A DNA stretch of 64,000 bases from Litorilituus sediminis (GTDB lineage Bacteria; Pseudomonadota; Gammaproteobacteria; Enterobacterales; Alteromonadaceae): contig NZ_CP034759.1 of the NCBI RefSeq assembly GCF_004295665.1, positions 1,674,001 to 1,738,000 of the forward strand, given 5' to 3'. The translations under genes and the position numbers were made by a program. Positions 55,937 through 64,000 of the stretch are shown one piece after another. The notes beneath the pieces are model-generated. The model made no database searches and was not told where the DNA came from. It worked only from the letters and a program-made list of their open reading frames with translations. Each line of letters opens with the position of its first letter. The first letter of the stretch is position 1.

Positions 55937-57026
55937 ATGCTTGTTCACGAACTAGGTCTTCTATTAGCTCTTGATATGCGCTTCGCTGTGCTTGCCAACT
56001 AAGGCCGTTAATATCTGGGCTTTTAGGTAAGCTCCCTGCTTGTTTTTGCTGAGCGAGAACCGATAACTTAGCCACTAAGTTATCGGTTTCATCCTCACCA
56101 CCTTGGTAACAATAATCAGCAGAAAAGTACTCTGGATAAGCTAACCTGTTCGGTACAAGGGGTATACAGCCAGCCGCAACCCCTTCTAAAATAGCCAGCC
56201 CTTGAAAATCATGTAGCGCGGTAGATAACACTACATCACTTGATTGTAATAACGCTTGATATTGTGCTTTCGACTTAATAAAACCCCACTGGCCAATATA
56301 GCCAGTAAATTCCTGATAAATTTGCTCGAACACGTCAGGGCTATAACGAAAACGTTGACCAACAAGGTGCAATTTAAAGTCGACATTTTGCTGCTTTAGC
56401 TTTACTAACGCCCTATGTAATAGCTCTGGGCCTTTATCAAACTCCCATCGGTGATTCCAAACTATCTCAAGCGCCCCAGTTTGTCCGCTATGGTTTAAAT
56501 AGGCTGTATTTAATATGGGGACAGGCAAGACACAAGATTTTTCCTGCAACAGCTCAGTTAAGTTTTCAGGTACTTGATCTGGTAGTTTTTTTAATAGTTG
56601 CTGACACCCCTTTAGAAAGGTGTTTTGGTTGTACTGACTATTAAAAACCACCCTATCAGCTGCCAAGGCGCCATATAAATTTAAAACCTGCGGTTCAACC
56701 GAAGTAAACTCTTTCCCCGATTTAGGGTAAGCAAATTGATTCTCATGAAAATATAAAATACTTGGCGTATTTGCCAGCTCTGGCACAAAGCCTTTTAACG
56801 CCGACAGATCTGTCATTGAAGTGGCAATAATTAAGTCATAGTCTTGCGTTAACATATCTCGGTGTTTAAACGCCCAAGTTAAACTATTGCCACGAATGCG
56901 CCACGAGAAAAAACGTGCAGGTAAAGCTAACACCGTAAAATGATATTGAGGAAATTGAGCAACTAAGGCTTTACGCCAATATTGATGACTAGCTGCATCA
57001 TAAGCTGAGAGTAATAATACTTTCAC
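55926..57026 (-). CDS. DUF3524 glycosyltransferase, tRNA-queuosine mannosyltransferase-like
   Basis: 366 residues. DUF3524 N-terminal domain: LLLSAYDAASHQYW, ALPARFFSWRIRGNSLTW, DYDLIIATSMTDLSALKGFVP and ILYFHENQFAYP are nearly invariant in the family. A glycosyltransferase-1 domain (about 185-350) follows with EIVWNHRWEFDKGPELLHRAL and DFQGLAILEGVAAGCIPLVP. The animal homologue is QTMAN/GTDC1, which mannosylates queuosine in tRNA-Asp; bacterial members are presumed tRNA or glycan modifiers. Exact substrate is inference. Confidence 0.87.
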   Translation of the reverse strand: MKVLLLSAYDAASHQYWRKALVAQFPQYHFTVLALPARFFSWRIRGNSLTWAFKHRDMLTQDYDLIIATSMTDLSALKGFVPELANTPSILYFHENQFAYPKSGKEFTSVEPQVLNLYGALAADRVVFNSQYNQNTFLKGCQQLLKKLPDQVPENLTELLQEKSCVLPVPILNTAYLNHSGQTGALEIVWNHRWEFDKGPELLHRALVKLKQQNVDFKLHLVGQRFRYSPDVFEQIYQEFTGYIGQWGFIKSKAQYQALLQSSDVVLSTALHDFQGLAILEGVAAGCIPLVPNRLAYPEYFSADYCYQGGEDETDNLVAKLSVLAQQKQAGSLPKSPDINGLSWQAQRSAYQELIEDLVREQAFSD

Positions 57027-57065
57027 CCGTTAAACTCCGTTGCTTAATAACAAGCTAACAAAACA

Positions 57066-57413
57066 TTAATGTAACGCCCGACCACAACCGGTTAAGCGTC
57101 TATTGGCGGTAATTATGGTCACTTTCGAGGCAAACTGCTCACCGCTCATGGCATCTAGGCATTTAACACCCTCGATGATAATCTCAAGCTGATCATTAAC
57201 ATAAAAGTGACTACGCTTTTGCTCTGGAAATTGCTCAGGCTGCACATATAAATAGCGTTTAACTACTTGCCCATAGTCTGTAGTTAAATAAAAATGCTTA
57301 CCTGTTATGATTTCCAGTAACCAAGCAGGCTCTTGCCCGATAGCGCGATAACTAACACCTTTGAGTTTAGCTGCATGCCAAACATCATTACGCGCTAGCT
57401 GCTGCTCTTTTTT
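57066..57413 (-). CDS. COG3650-like domain in the -1 frame of the Kazal lipoprotein
   Basis: An open frame with no usable start codon: read from the AAAAAAG at 57413 it encodes KKEQQLARNDVW... through GQEPAWLLEI, KCLDAMSGEQFASKVT and RLTGCGRALH, stopping at TAA 57066-57068. The C-D-MSGE-F and L-GCG blocks are those of COG3650-type lipoprotein domains, so the frame is under selection, at least until recently. It opens after a TAG in its own frame and can be translated only by a -1 shift from the preceding Kazal gene, or else is the broken half of a former single gene. Confidence 0.75.
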   Translation of the reverse strand, partial: KKEQQLARNDVWHAAKLKGVSYRAIGQEPAWLLEIITGKHFYLTTDYGQVVKRYLYVQPEQFPEQKRSHFYVNDQLEIIIEGVKCLDAMSGEQFASKVTIITANRRLTGCGRALH

Positions 57414-57721
57414 ACCGCGCTACCTCCTGTAGCATGGTTAGGAAAAGCTTTAACATCATCAGTTATACATTCACCCTTAACATATTCGTTAACATTAACA
57501 TCACCGCAAGCGCCACAGGCATTGCCATAAGTTTTTAGGGTTTTTCCGGCAACATTGGCACAAACTGGCGTGTAATCCATGGTACACATTTGTGGTCTAG
57601 GCTCTTTACATACACCAACAGATACCACGGTTTTATCCGTTTCTGCTGTCTGATTAGTTGTTGTCGCACACGCCATTAACGAAAAAAGGCATATAGCTAA
57701 TACACTATTTTTAACCATCAT
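57395..57721 (-). CDS. Kazal-domain lipoprotein (zero-frame product)
   Basis: 108 residues from ATG 57721 with GGAG seven bases upstream; a TTG four codons earlier is rejected. Lipobox LMAC near residue 18. A Kazal-type protease-inhibitor domain spans about 35-85 with six Cys (CKEPRPQMCTMDYTPVC, YGNACGACGD, GEC). The zero frame ends four codons after the slippery AAAAAAG, giving a short lipoprotein. A -1 shift there would instead add 113 residues of a COG3650-like domain. Confidence 0.8.
   Translation of the reverse strand: MMVKNSVLAICLFSLMACATTTNQTAETDKTVVSVGVCKEPRPQMCTMDYTPVCANVAGKTLKTYGNACGACGDVNVNEYVKGECITDDVKAFPNHATGGSAVKKSSS
57407..57428 (-). promoter_or_regulatory. Candidate programmed -1 frameshift signal
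   Basis: The heptamer A AAA AAG (57407-57413) lies exactly in the zero frame as GTA AAA AAG, the form used in E. coli dnaX. AGGAGG (57423-57428) is nine bases upstream, about where the stimulatory Shine-Dalgarno-like element sits in dnaX, and no start codon follows it at a useful distance. The zero-frame stop is nine bases downstream. No convincing downstream stem-loop was found. Confidence 0.55.
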
Positions 57722-57757
57722 AGAAATCTCCAAATCAGTTCATCATTTAATCAAATT

Positions 57758-59272
57758 TTACTCTACTTCTGCTTGCATAAGCTTCTGCATTAAGTTCAAT
57801 GAATGCGCCTGTTGCAACTTACCCTGATGATAAAAAAGTTTTAACGATAAAGGGCCATCATCTAATGTTTTCGTGGCGATATTATCAGGGCTAATAGTAT
57901 AGCGACCTAAGGTTGATTCTGTCGGCCAATCAATATCTTGATAGGCTAAATAGACAAGCTGCGAGCAAACAATTTTATCTGTGGTTTCAACATCAAAATT
58001 AAAGTCATAGGCTTTACCAATTTGTCGTAAGGTCAACAAAATCACAGAGCGCTTTTGCGCTAATGTTAACGGTATTTTCGGGCGGATAATAGCAAGATCA
58101 TCCACATTAAGAAAATCAGATAAATGGCTCAGCTGTGTACCTGTACGTAATGACTCAGCCAGTAATTGTCCTTGCTGAATTTCTTGATAGTATTTTTGCA
58201 CTAATGGGTTTTGCCACAAACCTATAGCTCGTAATTCTTGCTCTGTACCTATCCAAATCGCAGCATGGCCCCAATGCCCTGGTATCATACTATCAGTTAA
58301 ACGAAAGGGCGTTTTTTCCAATAAAATATCGCCTAACTGCAAGTGTTGCCTAACATAATGCTCAACGGCTTTATCTTGATAAAGTAAGCCCTTTCTTTCT
58401 TCGTAATTACCAACCGCGTTACTAAAGCCTTCACTTAAGCTATTAACGGTGGCTCGGCCAATTTCCTTGAGCGTATCACGGGTTACTCTACGGCGAATTT
58501 TTCGTCGATAATTAGCAATATCAATAAAGTCCATTTGCAGTAGCACAGGGTAACTTTTCGAGGTGTCAACCATGTGTAGCAAATACGCCAAGTTATCATC
58601 TAGCTTTGCCAGCTGAGTTATTTTCTCTTTGTTATCATGGTAGGCGTGAACTAAATCACTGACATAAGCAAGCATATCAGTATCAACATACATACTAGTT
58701 AAGCTTTCAAGCAAATATTCATCGCGGCTATAACCACTGTCAGCATGGTTAAGGAAACGTCGTAAGCGATCATTTTCACTGATCACCGCAAACACAGTAC
58801 CGTATTCATCATAAAGCGATACTAAGGTAGCCAGCGCTATCATAGAACCTTTTAGCTTGATGCGATTATCAACGTTGGCTGTTTGCTCACTATACCAACA
58901 ACCATGCTTTGCCGCCGTTGCTAATATAGGTTTCATTAACTCAATTTCCAGGGCAATGGCTTGGCTTAGTTGGTTAATCAATTTAGGTGAAAATGGCTTA
59001 TCTTGATTCGCTAAGGCGTTTAATTGCTTAAGGTTTACTGCGACCTTCTCACGAAAAACTAAACTACGCTCAACCTGTTGCTGCAGCTGGTAAATATCAA
59101 GATTCATTTTACTTTGCGCATCTTGATAGGATAAGTCTTGATACTGCCGACACACTTTTTGCGGCAACTTTCCCTGAAAAAAGTTTACCGCATTAAAGCT
59201 TGCGCCAGTTGAGCAGCCAGTAAGCAAAACAATTGCCGTAAGTAAAATAAAATTTCGAAGAAAAATAGACAT
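57758..59272 (-). CDS. YiiX/YebB-like permuted papain-fold lipoprotein hydrolase (NlpC/P60 superfamily)
   Basis: 504 residues from ATG 59272 (an ATG three codons earlier is possible). Lipobox LTGC near residue 20. A helical N-terminal region (30-270) is specific to this group; the C-terminal third is the YiiX-type hydrolase: LQLGDILLEK, His in GHWGHAAIWIG and Cys in KIVCSQLVYLAY, the permuted His-before-Cys order. Members cleave amide or acyl bonds, in peptidoglycan or lipids. It lies one base after a phospholipase-D-like lipoprotein gene, so the two act in the same envelope compartment. Confidence 0.83.
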   Translation of the reverse strand: MSIFLRNFILLTAIVLLTGCSTGASFNAVNFFQGKLPQKVCRQYQDLSYQDAQSKMNLDIYQLQQQVERSLVFREKVAVNLKQLNALANQDKPFSPKLINQLSQAIALEIELMKPILATAAKHGCWYSEQTANVDNRIKLKGSMIALATLVSLYDEYGTVFAVISENDRLRRFLNHADSGYSRDEYLLESLTSMYVDTDMLAYVSDLVHAYHDNKEKITQLAKLDDNLAYLLHMVDTSKSYPVLLQMDFIDIANYRRKIRRRVTRDTLKEIGRATVNSLSEGFSNAVGNYEERKGLLYQDKAVEHYVRQHLQLGDILLEKTPFRLTDSMIPGHWGHAAIWIGTEQELRAIGLWQNPLVQKYYQEIQQGQLLAESLRTGTQLSHLSDFLNVDDLAIIRPKIPLTLAQKRSVILLTLRQIGKAYDFNFDVETTDKIVCSQLVYLAYQDIDWPTESTLGRYTISPDNIATKTLDDGPLSLKLFYHQGKLQQAHSLNLMQKLMQAEVE

Positions 59273-59282
59273 ATCAGCCAAG

Positions 59283-60866
59283 CTATAATTGCGACTCTAT
59301 GGGTAACAGAGAGTAAAGGTATAAATTAAAGCGACGCCACCAACTTGTTTCCGGCTGTACGCTATGCTTAATCACCTGACCATCATGACTCGCTTCAAGC
59401 CAAACTACATCATCATCAATCAAAGCCAATTGATAAGCGGCTTGTTCAACACTTTTGTCAAAAAGCTCTGCTGCTATATAGCTCGCCATATCAGGAGTTT
59501 CACAAACAAGCCCCAGCTCAGTATTAATTAAGGCAGATCTAGGATCAAAGTTAAACGAGCCTATATACACCTCTTTGCGATCAAAAATATAAGTTTTGGC
59601 GTGCAAAGCACTTTTTGCCTCAGCACTACGTTTTAATGAACGGCTCGCTTTTGACTTTGCCTTAGGCTTTAGCTCATATAGCTCAACGCCACCTTTTAGC
59701 AAATTATATCTATGCCTAGCATAACCAGACTGGGCTAGAATGCCATCTGTTGATGCCAGCGAATTAGTGATCACCCGCACTTTAATCCCTTTTTTTACCA
59801 AATCCGTCAGATGCTTTGTACCTTCATCTCCTGGAATAAAATAAGGTGAAATTAACTCTAATGTCTGCGCAATTTTTTCTGTATGTGGCCTAAGCATAGC
59901 GATCATATAGGTTGTTTCTAACTCAGACTTACCTAAGGTTTTTTCTGGGCTATCGTAAATTACGTGCGCTTTACCTTGAAAAATTAACGCTTCATCTTGA
60001 CCAGAAAGACCATTAACAATGCGCTTATACATAGTGGTACTTCTCAAGTCTTGGGCGTAATCTGAGTCTTGTATCGACTCAACAAATCTAGCTAGTTCAG
60101 ACTTAACCTGAGCAAGACGCGTTTTATGATGTTTATGCTCGTCAAAAACAAAACTTGGAATAGCTAATGGGCTATTAAAGTAAATATCAAACTGCTCATT
60201 AACATCAGTAACCACAGGGCCCACAGCAACAATATCTAAATCGGCATAATTACTTCGGCTATTGGCAGAAAAATAGTTCTCTTCAATATTACGACCGCCA
60301 ACAACAGTGTACTGACTGTCTACCGTAAAGGATTTATTATGCATTCTGCGGTTAATTCGTGCCGTATCGGTTAGTGCAGCGGGTGCTTTATAGCCTGTTG
60401 AGGAAAATGGATTATATATGCGCACATCAATTAATGGGTGATGATCCATCGCGAACAAAATCGCTTTTGTTTCACTATCAAGGGTTAATTCATCTAACAA
60501 TATCCGTACGCGCACACCACGCTCTGCTCGCTCAAGCATAGTGTCCATCATTAACTTGCCAATAATATCTGACTTAAAAATAAAATATTGAATATCAATA
60601 GAGCGCTCTGCCATATTCATAAGCACCATACGAGTTAAAAAGGCATCTGTGCCCTCACCAATAAGGAACATAGAGGAATGCTCAGGATTTTTTGACTGCA
60701 TCTGTTTGGCTAACTGGCCAAGACGGGTTTGCGCAGTATCGGTAAAAGCATGGCTATCTTCACGTTCAAAATCAGTCGGCAGCATAGAACATGCACTTAA
60801 CTGACAAACAAGCGCAATAACAAGCGCTTGCTTTAACCTAGTTGCTAACTTAATTAATTGTGCCAT
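59283..60866 (-). CDS. Phospholipase D family lipoprotein, cardiolipin-synthase C-like
   Basis: 527 residues. Lipobox LSAC near residue 26. Two HKD motifs: HNKSFTVDSQYTVVGGRN near residue 190 and HAKTYIFDRKEVYIGSFN near 435, each H-x-K-x4-D. IDIQYFIFKSDIIGKLMMD and RVRILLDELTLD are typical of the ClsC/YmdC branch. E. coli ClsC makes cardiolipin using phosphatidylethanolamine and works with YmdB; no such partner is here. Instead it is coupled to the YiiX-like lipoprotein hydrolase. Confidence 0.85.
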   Translation of the reverse strand: MAQLIKLATRLKQALVIALVCQLSACSMLPTDFEREDSHAFTDTAQTRLGQLAKQMQSKNPEHSSMFLIGEGTDAFLTRMVLMNMAERSIDIQYFIFKSDIIGKLMMDTMLERAERGVRVRILLDELTLDSETKAILFAMDHHPLIDVRIYNPFSSTGYKAPAALTDTARINRRMHNKSFTVDSQYTVVGGRNIEENYFSANSRSNYADLDIVAVGPVVTDVNEQFDIYFNSPLAIPSFVFDEHKHHKTRLAQVKSELARFVESIQDSDYAQDLRSTTMYKRIVNGLSGQDEALIFQGKAHVIYDSPEKTLGKSELETTYMIAMLRPHTEKIAQTLELISPYFIPGDEGTKHLTDLVKKGIKVRVITNSLASTDGILAQSGYARHRYNLLKGGVELYELKPKAKSKASRSLKRSAEAKSALHAKTYIFDRKEVYIGSFNFDPRSALINTELGLVCETPDMASYIAAELFDKSVEQAAYQLALIDDDVVWLEASHDGQVIKHSVQPETSWWRRFNLYLYSLLPIESQL

Positions 60867-60936
60867 AACTTTCCTTAAGCTTATCTTTAGCTTGCCTTAC
60901 AACTCACATTATCACTTTTTTGATATTTGCTTGAGC

Positions 60937-61971
60937 TCATGTCTTATACTCATGTCTTAAAAAGTACCGTTCAATCACCTTAAGAGCGCAAACAATGTAA
61001 ACTATCGCGGTGGTGATTAATAAAATTCGCTGAGCTAAAATGGCATTAAAATTAGCATCTGCCGCCATACTTGAATTCACCACTACCAAAAGCGCGATAA
61101 AGCCTGAACTGTAATACTTTGCCATTGCTGAACCTGAAAAAATATTTCGGCCAAAAAACAGCGTGGTTGCCAACATTAATAACAGATAAAAGTGAAACTG
61201 AGGTACAGCGACAATAAGCCAGTAAAACAACCAAGCAAACACACCGCCTAGCACTGTTGATATTAAAGAGTTTTTGCCAGCCTCTTTCCCTTGAGTTAAG
61301 TCAGGCTTTAAAATAAATAGCGCAGAGAAAATCATCACCAATAAATAATCTGACAGACCATAAGTGATAAAAACTGCTGTTATAGGATAAACCACTAAAG
61401 TACTTTTTAACGCCAGCTTAGCAGCCACATCAACATAAGCTTTATTGTACTTAGGTTTTACTGGAAACTGAGTAAATTCAGGGTCTGGAAAAACAAAATG
61501 CGCAAGCCAAATCATAGCAATAGTTAACCAGCTAGAGTAAACAAAACCAGCAGAAAAACTTACCGCTAAGCCTTCATGGCTATTGGCTATCATAGGCAAC
61601 ACTAAAATAGCGATCATTGCCATCAAGGTAAACCAAAAAGAGCCGCCACGATTAAGATAGTAATACAAGTGGAACAATACCAAAGCCAACATAACCAAGT
61701 AGGCTAGAGGGAATTGTAAAAAAAATAATGAAAATACCAAACCGATAGCAAAAGCAAATAAGGTCGACATCATATTCTGCAAACTTGCGCGTAATGATGG
61801 TTTAGGCAGAGGCATAGCCAAAATCAAGGCGGTAAAAACCGGCAGCAAAAATGCCAGAGGCCAATTGATACCATAAGCTAAACCACAAGCAAAGGTTACC
61901 CCAAAGGCAAAACGTAATACTCGCATAGTATTAACATCGGCGTAGAGTTTACTGATAAATAGAGAGTTCAT
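60937..61971 (-). CDS. DUF2955 inner-membrane protein, FUSC-like exporter component
   Basis: 344 residues with about nine hydrophobic helices in two blocks (20-165 and 195-335), the DUF2955/FUSC arrangement; the pattern PLAFLLPVFTALILAMPLPKPS follows the first helix. Such proteins pair with HlyD adaptors in export of aromatic acids or drugs. It starts 17 bases after the HlyD gene, so the two form one operon. No outer-membrane channel gene is seen. Substrate unknown. Confidence 0.8.
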   Translation of the reverse strand: MNSLFISKLYADVNTMRVLRFAFGVTFACGLAYGINWPLAFLLPVFTALILAMPLPKPSLRASLQNMMSTLFAFAIGLVFSLFFLQFPLAYLVMLALVLFHLYYYLNRGGSFWFTLMAMIAILVLPMIANSHEGLAVSFSAGFVYSSWLTIAMIWLAHFVFPDPEFTQFPVKPKYNKAYVDVAAKLALKSTLVVYPITAVFITYGLSDYLLVMIFSALFILKPDLTQGKEAGKNSLISTVLGGVFAWLFYWLIVAVPQFHFYLLLMLATTLFFGRNIFSGSAMAKYYSSGFIALLVVVNSSMAADANFNAILAQRILLITTAIVYIVCALKVIERYFLRHEYKT

Positions 61972-61987
61972 TTAATGCTTTAACAAT

Positions 61988-63106
61988 TTAGTAAATATAT
62001 GAAAGCACACTCAGTACTCTTATCCACAATTTGCCCATGCTATTAACAAACCAGTTATCGCCAGTATAAATTTGCACATCAGCTTGGCCACCAAGACGGC
62101 GAAGGCCACGTGTTGAATCATCATCAAAGGTGATCATTACAGGAAAGCGCTGCGCATCTCTTAACCAGCCAGTTTTTGACTCAACTGAAGCAAGCCCTCC
62201 GACCGCACTAGTAGAGGCGGTATCAACTGCAAAACCAATACTACTGACTTTACCTTGGTAAATAGCGCCGGGGTTAACATCTAAGGCGATTTCAACCACA
62301 TTGCCGACAGCAAGGTTCGCTAAATTATTTTCTCGAAGATTCACTTGAATCCAAGCATTATTGCCTTCAACAAACGTCATGGCGGCAACACCAGCATTGG
62401 CATAATAACCAGTATCTATTTGTAAGTTAGTAATACCACCATCAGCCGGGGCAACAATAACGGTGCGGCTTAAATCAAGTTGTGCTTTTTTAAGCTTGGC
62501 AATGGCAGAACGAATACGCGGGTTTTCATTACCTTCTTTACCAAGCGCTTGTTTTGCCTTATCTAAATTAGCTTGGGCGCTCACTACTTGTGCTTTACTT
62601 GCTTTAATGGCAGCACGGGCTTTATCACCGTCAGAATGTGAAAGCACATTCTTCTTTTCCATTTCAAACACACGGGCACTTTGTGCTTTTACATGTTCAA
62701 CATTGGTTTCTGCAACTACTAACTGTGCTTGTGCAGTAACCACAGCTGCCATGCCAGCACCTATTTCTTGGCCTGCAAGCTCCAGTGCTGCTTCGGCATT
62801 TTCAACCGCAAGCTTGTAATCACTTTGATCAATATGAAATAAAACATCGCCAGCTTTAACGATTTGATCTTGTTCTACGAATACTTCAGTAACACGACCT
62901 GATACTTGCGGAACAATAGGAATTACATAGGTTTGTAACCTGGCTTGATCAGACCAAGGAGCGTGCCTATCAGCAATAACGTACCAAATAAAAAGAAAAG
63001 CAGTTAAAAACAGAATGTATTTGGTAATTTTGCGTACAGGATCATGACTAATCTCGGCGCTACCCTCTGCACTTTTACCCTCTGTGCTTTGTGATTGTTC
63101 TGACAT
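61988..63106 (-). CDS. HlyD/EmrA family membrane-fusion adaptor
   Basis: 372 residues; AAGGAAAG precedes the ATG. One N-terminal membrane helix (about 30-47), lipoyl half-motif PIVPQVSGRVTEVFVEQDQIVKAGDVLFHID, an alpha-helical hairpin (about 100-200), second lipoyl half APADGGITNLQIDTGYYANAG, and a beta-barrel domain. It bridges an inner-membrane exporter to the outer membrane. The partner is the adjacent DUF2955 protein. Confidence 0.9.
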   Translation of the reverse strand: MSEQSQSTEGKSAEGSAEISHDPVRKITKYILFLTAFLFIWYVIADRHAPWSDQARLQTYVIPIVPQVSGRVTEVFVEQDQIVKAGDVLFHIDQSDYKLAVENAEAALELAGQEIGAGMAAVVTAQAQLVVAETNVEHVKAQSARVFEMEKKNVLSHSDGDKARAAIKASKAQVVSAQANLDKAKQALGKEGNENPRIRSAIAKLKKAQLDLSRTVIVAPADGGITNLQIDTGYYANAGVAAMTFVEGNNAWIQVNLRENNLANLAVGNVVEIALDVNPGAIYQGKVSSIGFAVDTASTSAVGGLASVESKTGWLRDAQRFPVMITFDDDSTRGLRRLGGQADVQIYTGDNWFVNSMGKLWIRVLSVLSYIY

Positions 63107-63192
63107 GTTTGTTTACTTTCCTTGGTGAAATTACTGATTTAACAAGCATTATCTATAAGGCCTATAAACGAGTCAACGTAAATTCAGTCAGC

Positions 63193-64000
63193 TCAGTAAT
63201 GCTTAATGGTCAGTCGATTACGCCCCTGCTCTTTAGAGCTATACAAGGCTTCATCTGCTAAAGCTATCACTCCCTCTTGCTGTAACTTACTCGCATCAAC
63301 CTTATTACCATCCACAAAACAAGCGCCAAGACTTAAGGTGACATATTGTGCGGTTGGCGAGTCTGGGTGCTCAATGGCCTGCTCATGCATACTTGCTAAC
63401 ATATCATTCATTTGTTGCTCAGCAAACGCTATTGAGACATCACTAAAAAGCATAATGAACTCTTCACCACCATAACGAGCACAAATATCAGCATTACGCT
63501 TAAAAAAGCCAGTAAGAATTTGCGCTACTTTCACTAAAGCTTCATCGCCAGCTAGATGACCTAAGCTATCGTTATAGCGCTTAAAGTGATCAACATCAGC
63601 CATGATCAAGCAAAAGCCAATGTTATGGCGTTTTAATAAATTGACTTGCCGAGTAAAGTGTTGATTAAAGGCTCTACGATTAGCAATTTGTGTCAGTGGA
63701 TCAAGGTATATTTGCTCGTTCAGCTTACTGGCTTGCTGTTTAACTGTTGTCGTTAAGTGATTAAAACTTTCAGCAAAGTGATTTAACTCAGCAATTTTAT
63801 TGTCTTCATTTAACTTTTCTAACTTTAGGTTTTCACTCATTGCTTTTATTTGTAGAGCTAAAGCGCGAATAGGGGTAACAAAGCGCTTAATTGCCCATAC
63901 TCGCCATGCAAGTAGTGATAACATCAAAATGCCAACATAAATAAAACCGCGTTCATCAAACCAAGGAGAAACAACACTGGTGGTATGGGTTACCGTTAAT
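63193..64000 (-). CDS. Membrane diguanylate cyclase (GGDEF), 5' end beyond the window
   Basis: The frame is open to the right edge; 268 residues are visible. A membrane helix (GFIYVGILMLSLLAWRVW) is followed by a HAMP-like segment (FVTPIRALALQIKAM) and a GGDEF domain (about the last 165 residues) beginning YLDPLTQIANRRAFNQHF. The active site RYGGEEF is intact, so it should make cyclic-di-GMP. Upstream residues likely belong to a periplasmic sensor domain. A product inhibition site RxxD is not obvious. Confidence 0.92.
   Translation of the reverse strand, partial: LTVTHTTSVVSPWFDERGFIYVGILMLSLLAWRVWAIKRFVTPIRALALQIKAMSENLKLEKLNEDNKIAELNHFAESFNHLTTTVKQQASKLNEQIYLDPLTQIANRRAFNQHFTRQVNLLKRHNIGFCLIMADVDHFKRYNDSLGHLAGDEALVKVAQILTGFFKRNADICARYGGEEFIMLFSDVSIAFAEQQMNDMLASMHEQAIEHPDSPTAQYVTLSLGACFVDGNKVDASKLQQEGVIALADEALYSSKEQGRNRLTIKHY

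Overview
The window looks like chromosomal DNA of an AT-rich marine gammaproteobacterium of the Alteromonadales, most likely Colwelliaceae (Thalassotalea/Colwellia type). The grounds are family content (four TonB-dependent receptors, SulP, Deg-like protease, RibBX), an E. coli-like trmB-yggL / mutY-yggX arrangement, and an isoaspartyl dipeptidase with the Glu-type active site described for Colwellia psychrerythraea. The genus is inference, since no 16S rRNA gene is present.

Layout. 1-7 kb: a cut-off DUF411 lipoprotein, the nrdR-ribD-ribE-ribBX operon, a strictosidine-synthase-like beta-propeller and glyA. 7-12 kb: a minus-strand operon of S33 peptidase, NatAB-type ABC exporter, ECF sigma factor and a small membrane protein. 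12-14.5 kb: EF-hand protein, hemolysin III family protein and a hemerythrin-PAS sensor. 14.6-21 kb: two large TonB-dependent receptors. 21.3-28.7 kb: tRNA-Phe, DUF1289 protein, SulP transporter, FCD-type GntR regulator, and 4-hydroxyproline catabolism (semialdehyde dehydrogenase, epimerase, divergent FAD dehydrogenase). A shared palindrome, ATTGTATACAAT, lies upstream of the dehydrogenase and of both receptors (one copy has one mismatch), suggesting one local GntR regulon joining peptide/amino-acid uptake to hydroxyproline breakdown. 28.7-35.4 kb: histidine kinase, Deg-like protease, trmB-yggL, mutY-yggX, tRNA-Phe and tRNA-Thr.

35.7-37.3 kb is a small accessory patch: a two-TM GAF-like protein with an overlapping small ORF, then the ruined C-terminal part of a tyrosine recombinase and a degenerate copy of the tRNA-Thr T-arm. 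37.3-45.2 kb is the most coherent accessory system: an exported cyanophycinase-like S51 peptidase, a TonB-dependent receptor, a YfcC/DcuC-type permease and isoaspartyl dipeptidase. Together they read as a cyanophycin (multi-L-arginyl-poly-aspartate) scavenging pathway from polymer to aspartate plus arginine.

45-50 kb: TolB-like propeller protein, LysR regulator, a secreted TPR-like protein, a small ORF and a PDC-type membrane sensor. 49.5-53 kb: siderophore-type TonB receptor with a Fur-box-like site, plus a PepSY membrane protein. 53-57 kb: choice-of-anchor-I lipoprotein, a tandem/inverted repeat cluster, a His-rich periplasmic protein and a DUF3524 glycosyltransferase.

57-60.9 kb: a Kazal-domain lipoprotein whose reading frame is followed in the -1 frame by a COG3650-like domain. 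The junction carries a dnaX-type A AAA AAG slippery heptamer with AGGAGG nine bases upstream, a candidate programmed -1 frameshift. Then come a YiiX-like lipoprotein amidase and a phospholipase-D/ClsC-like lipoprotein. 60.9-64 kb: DUF2955 permease with HlyD adaptor, and a truncated GGDEF protein. I saw no CRISPR array, rRNA gene or complete insertion sequence.
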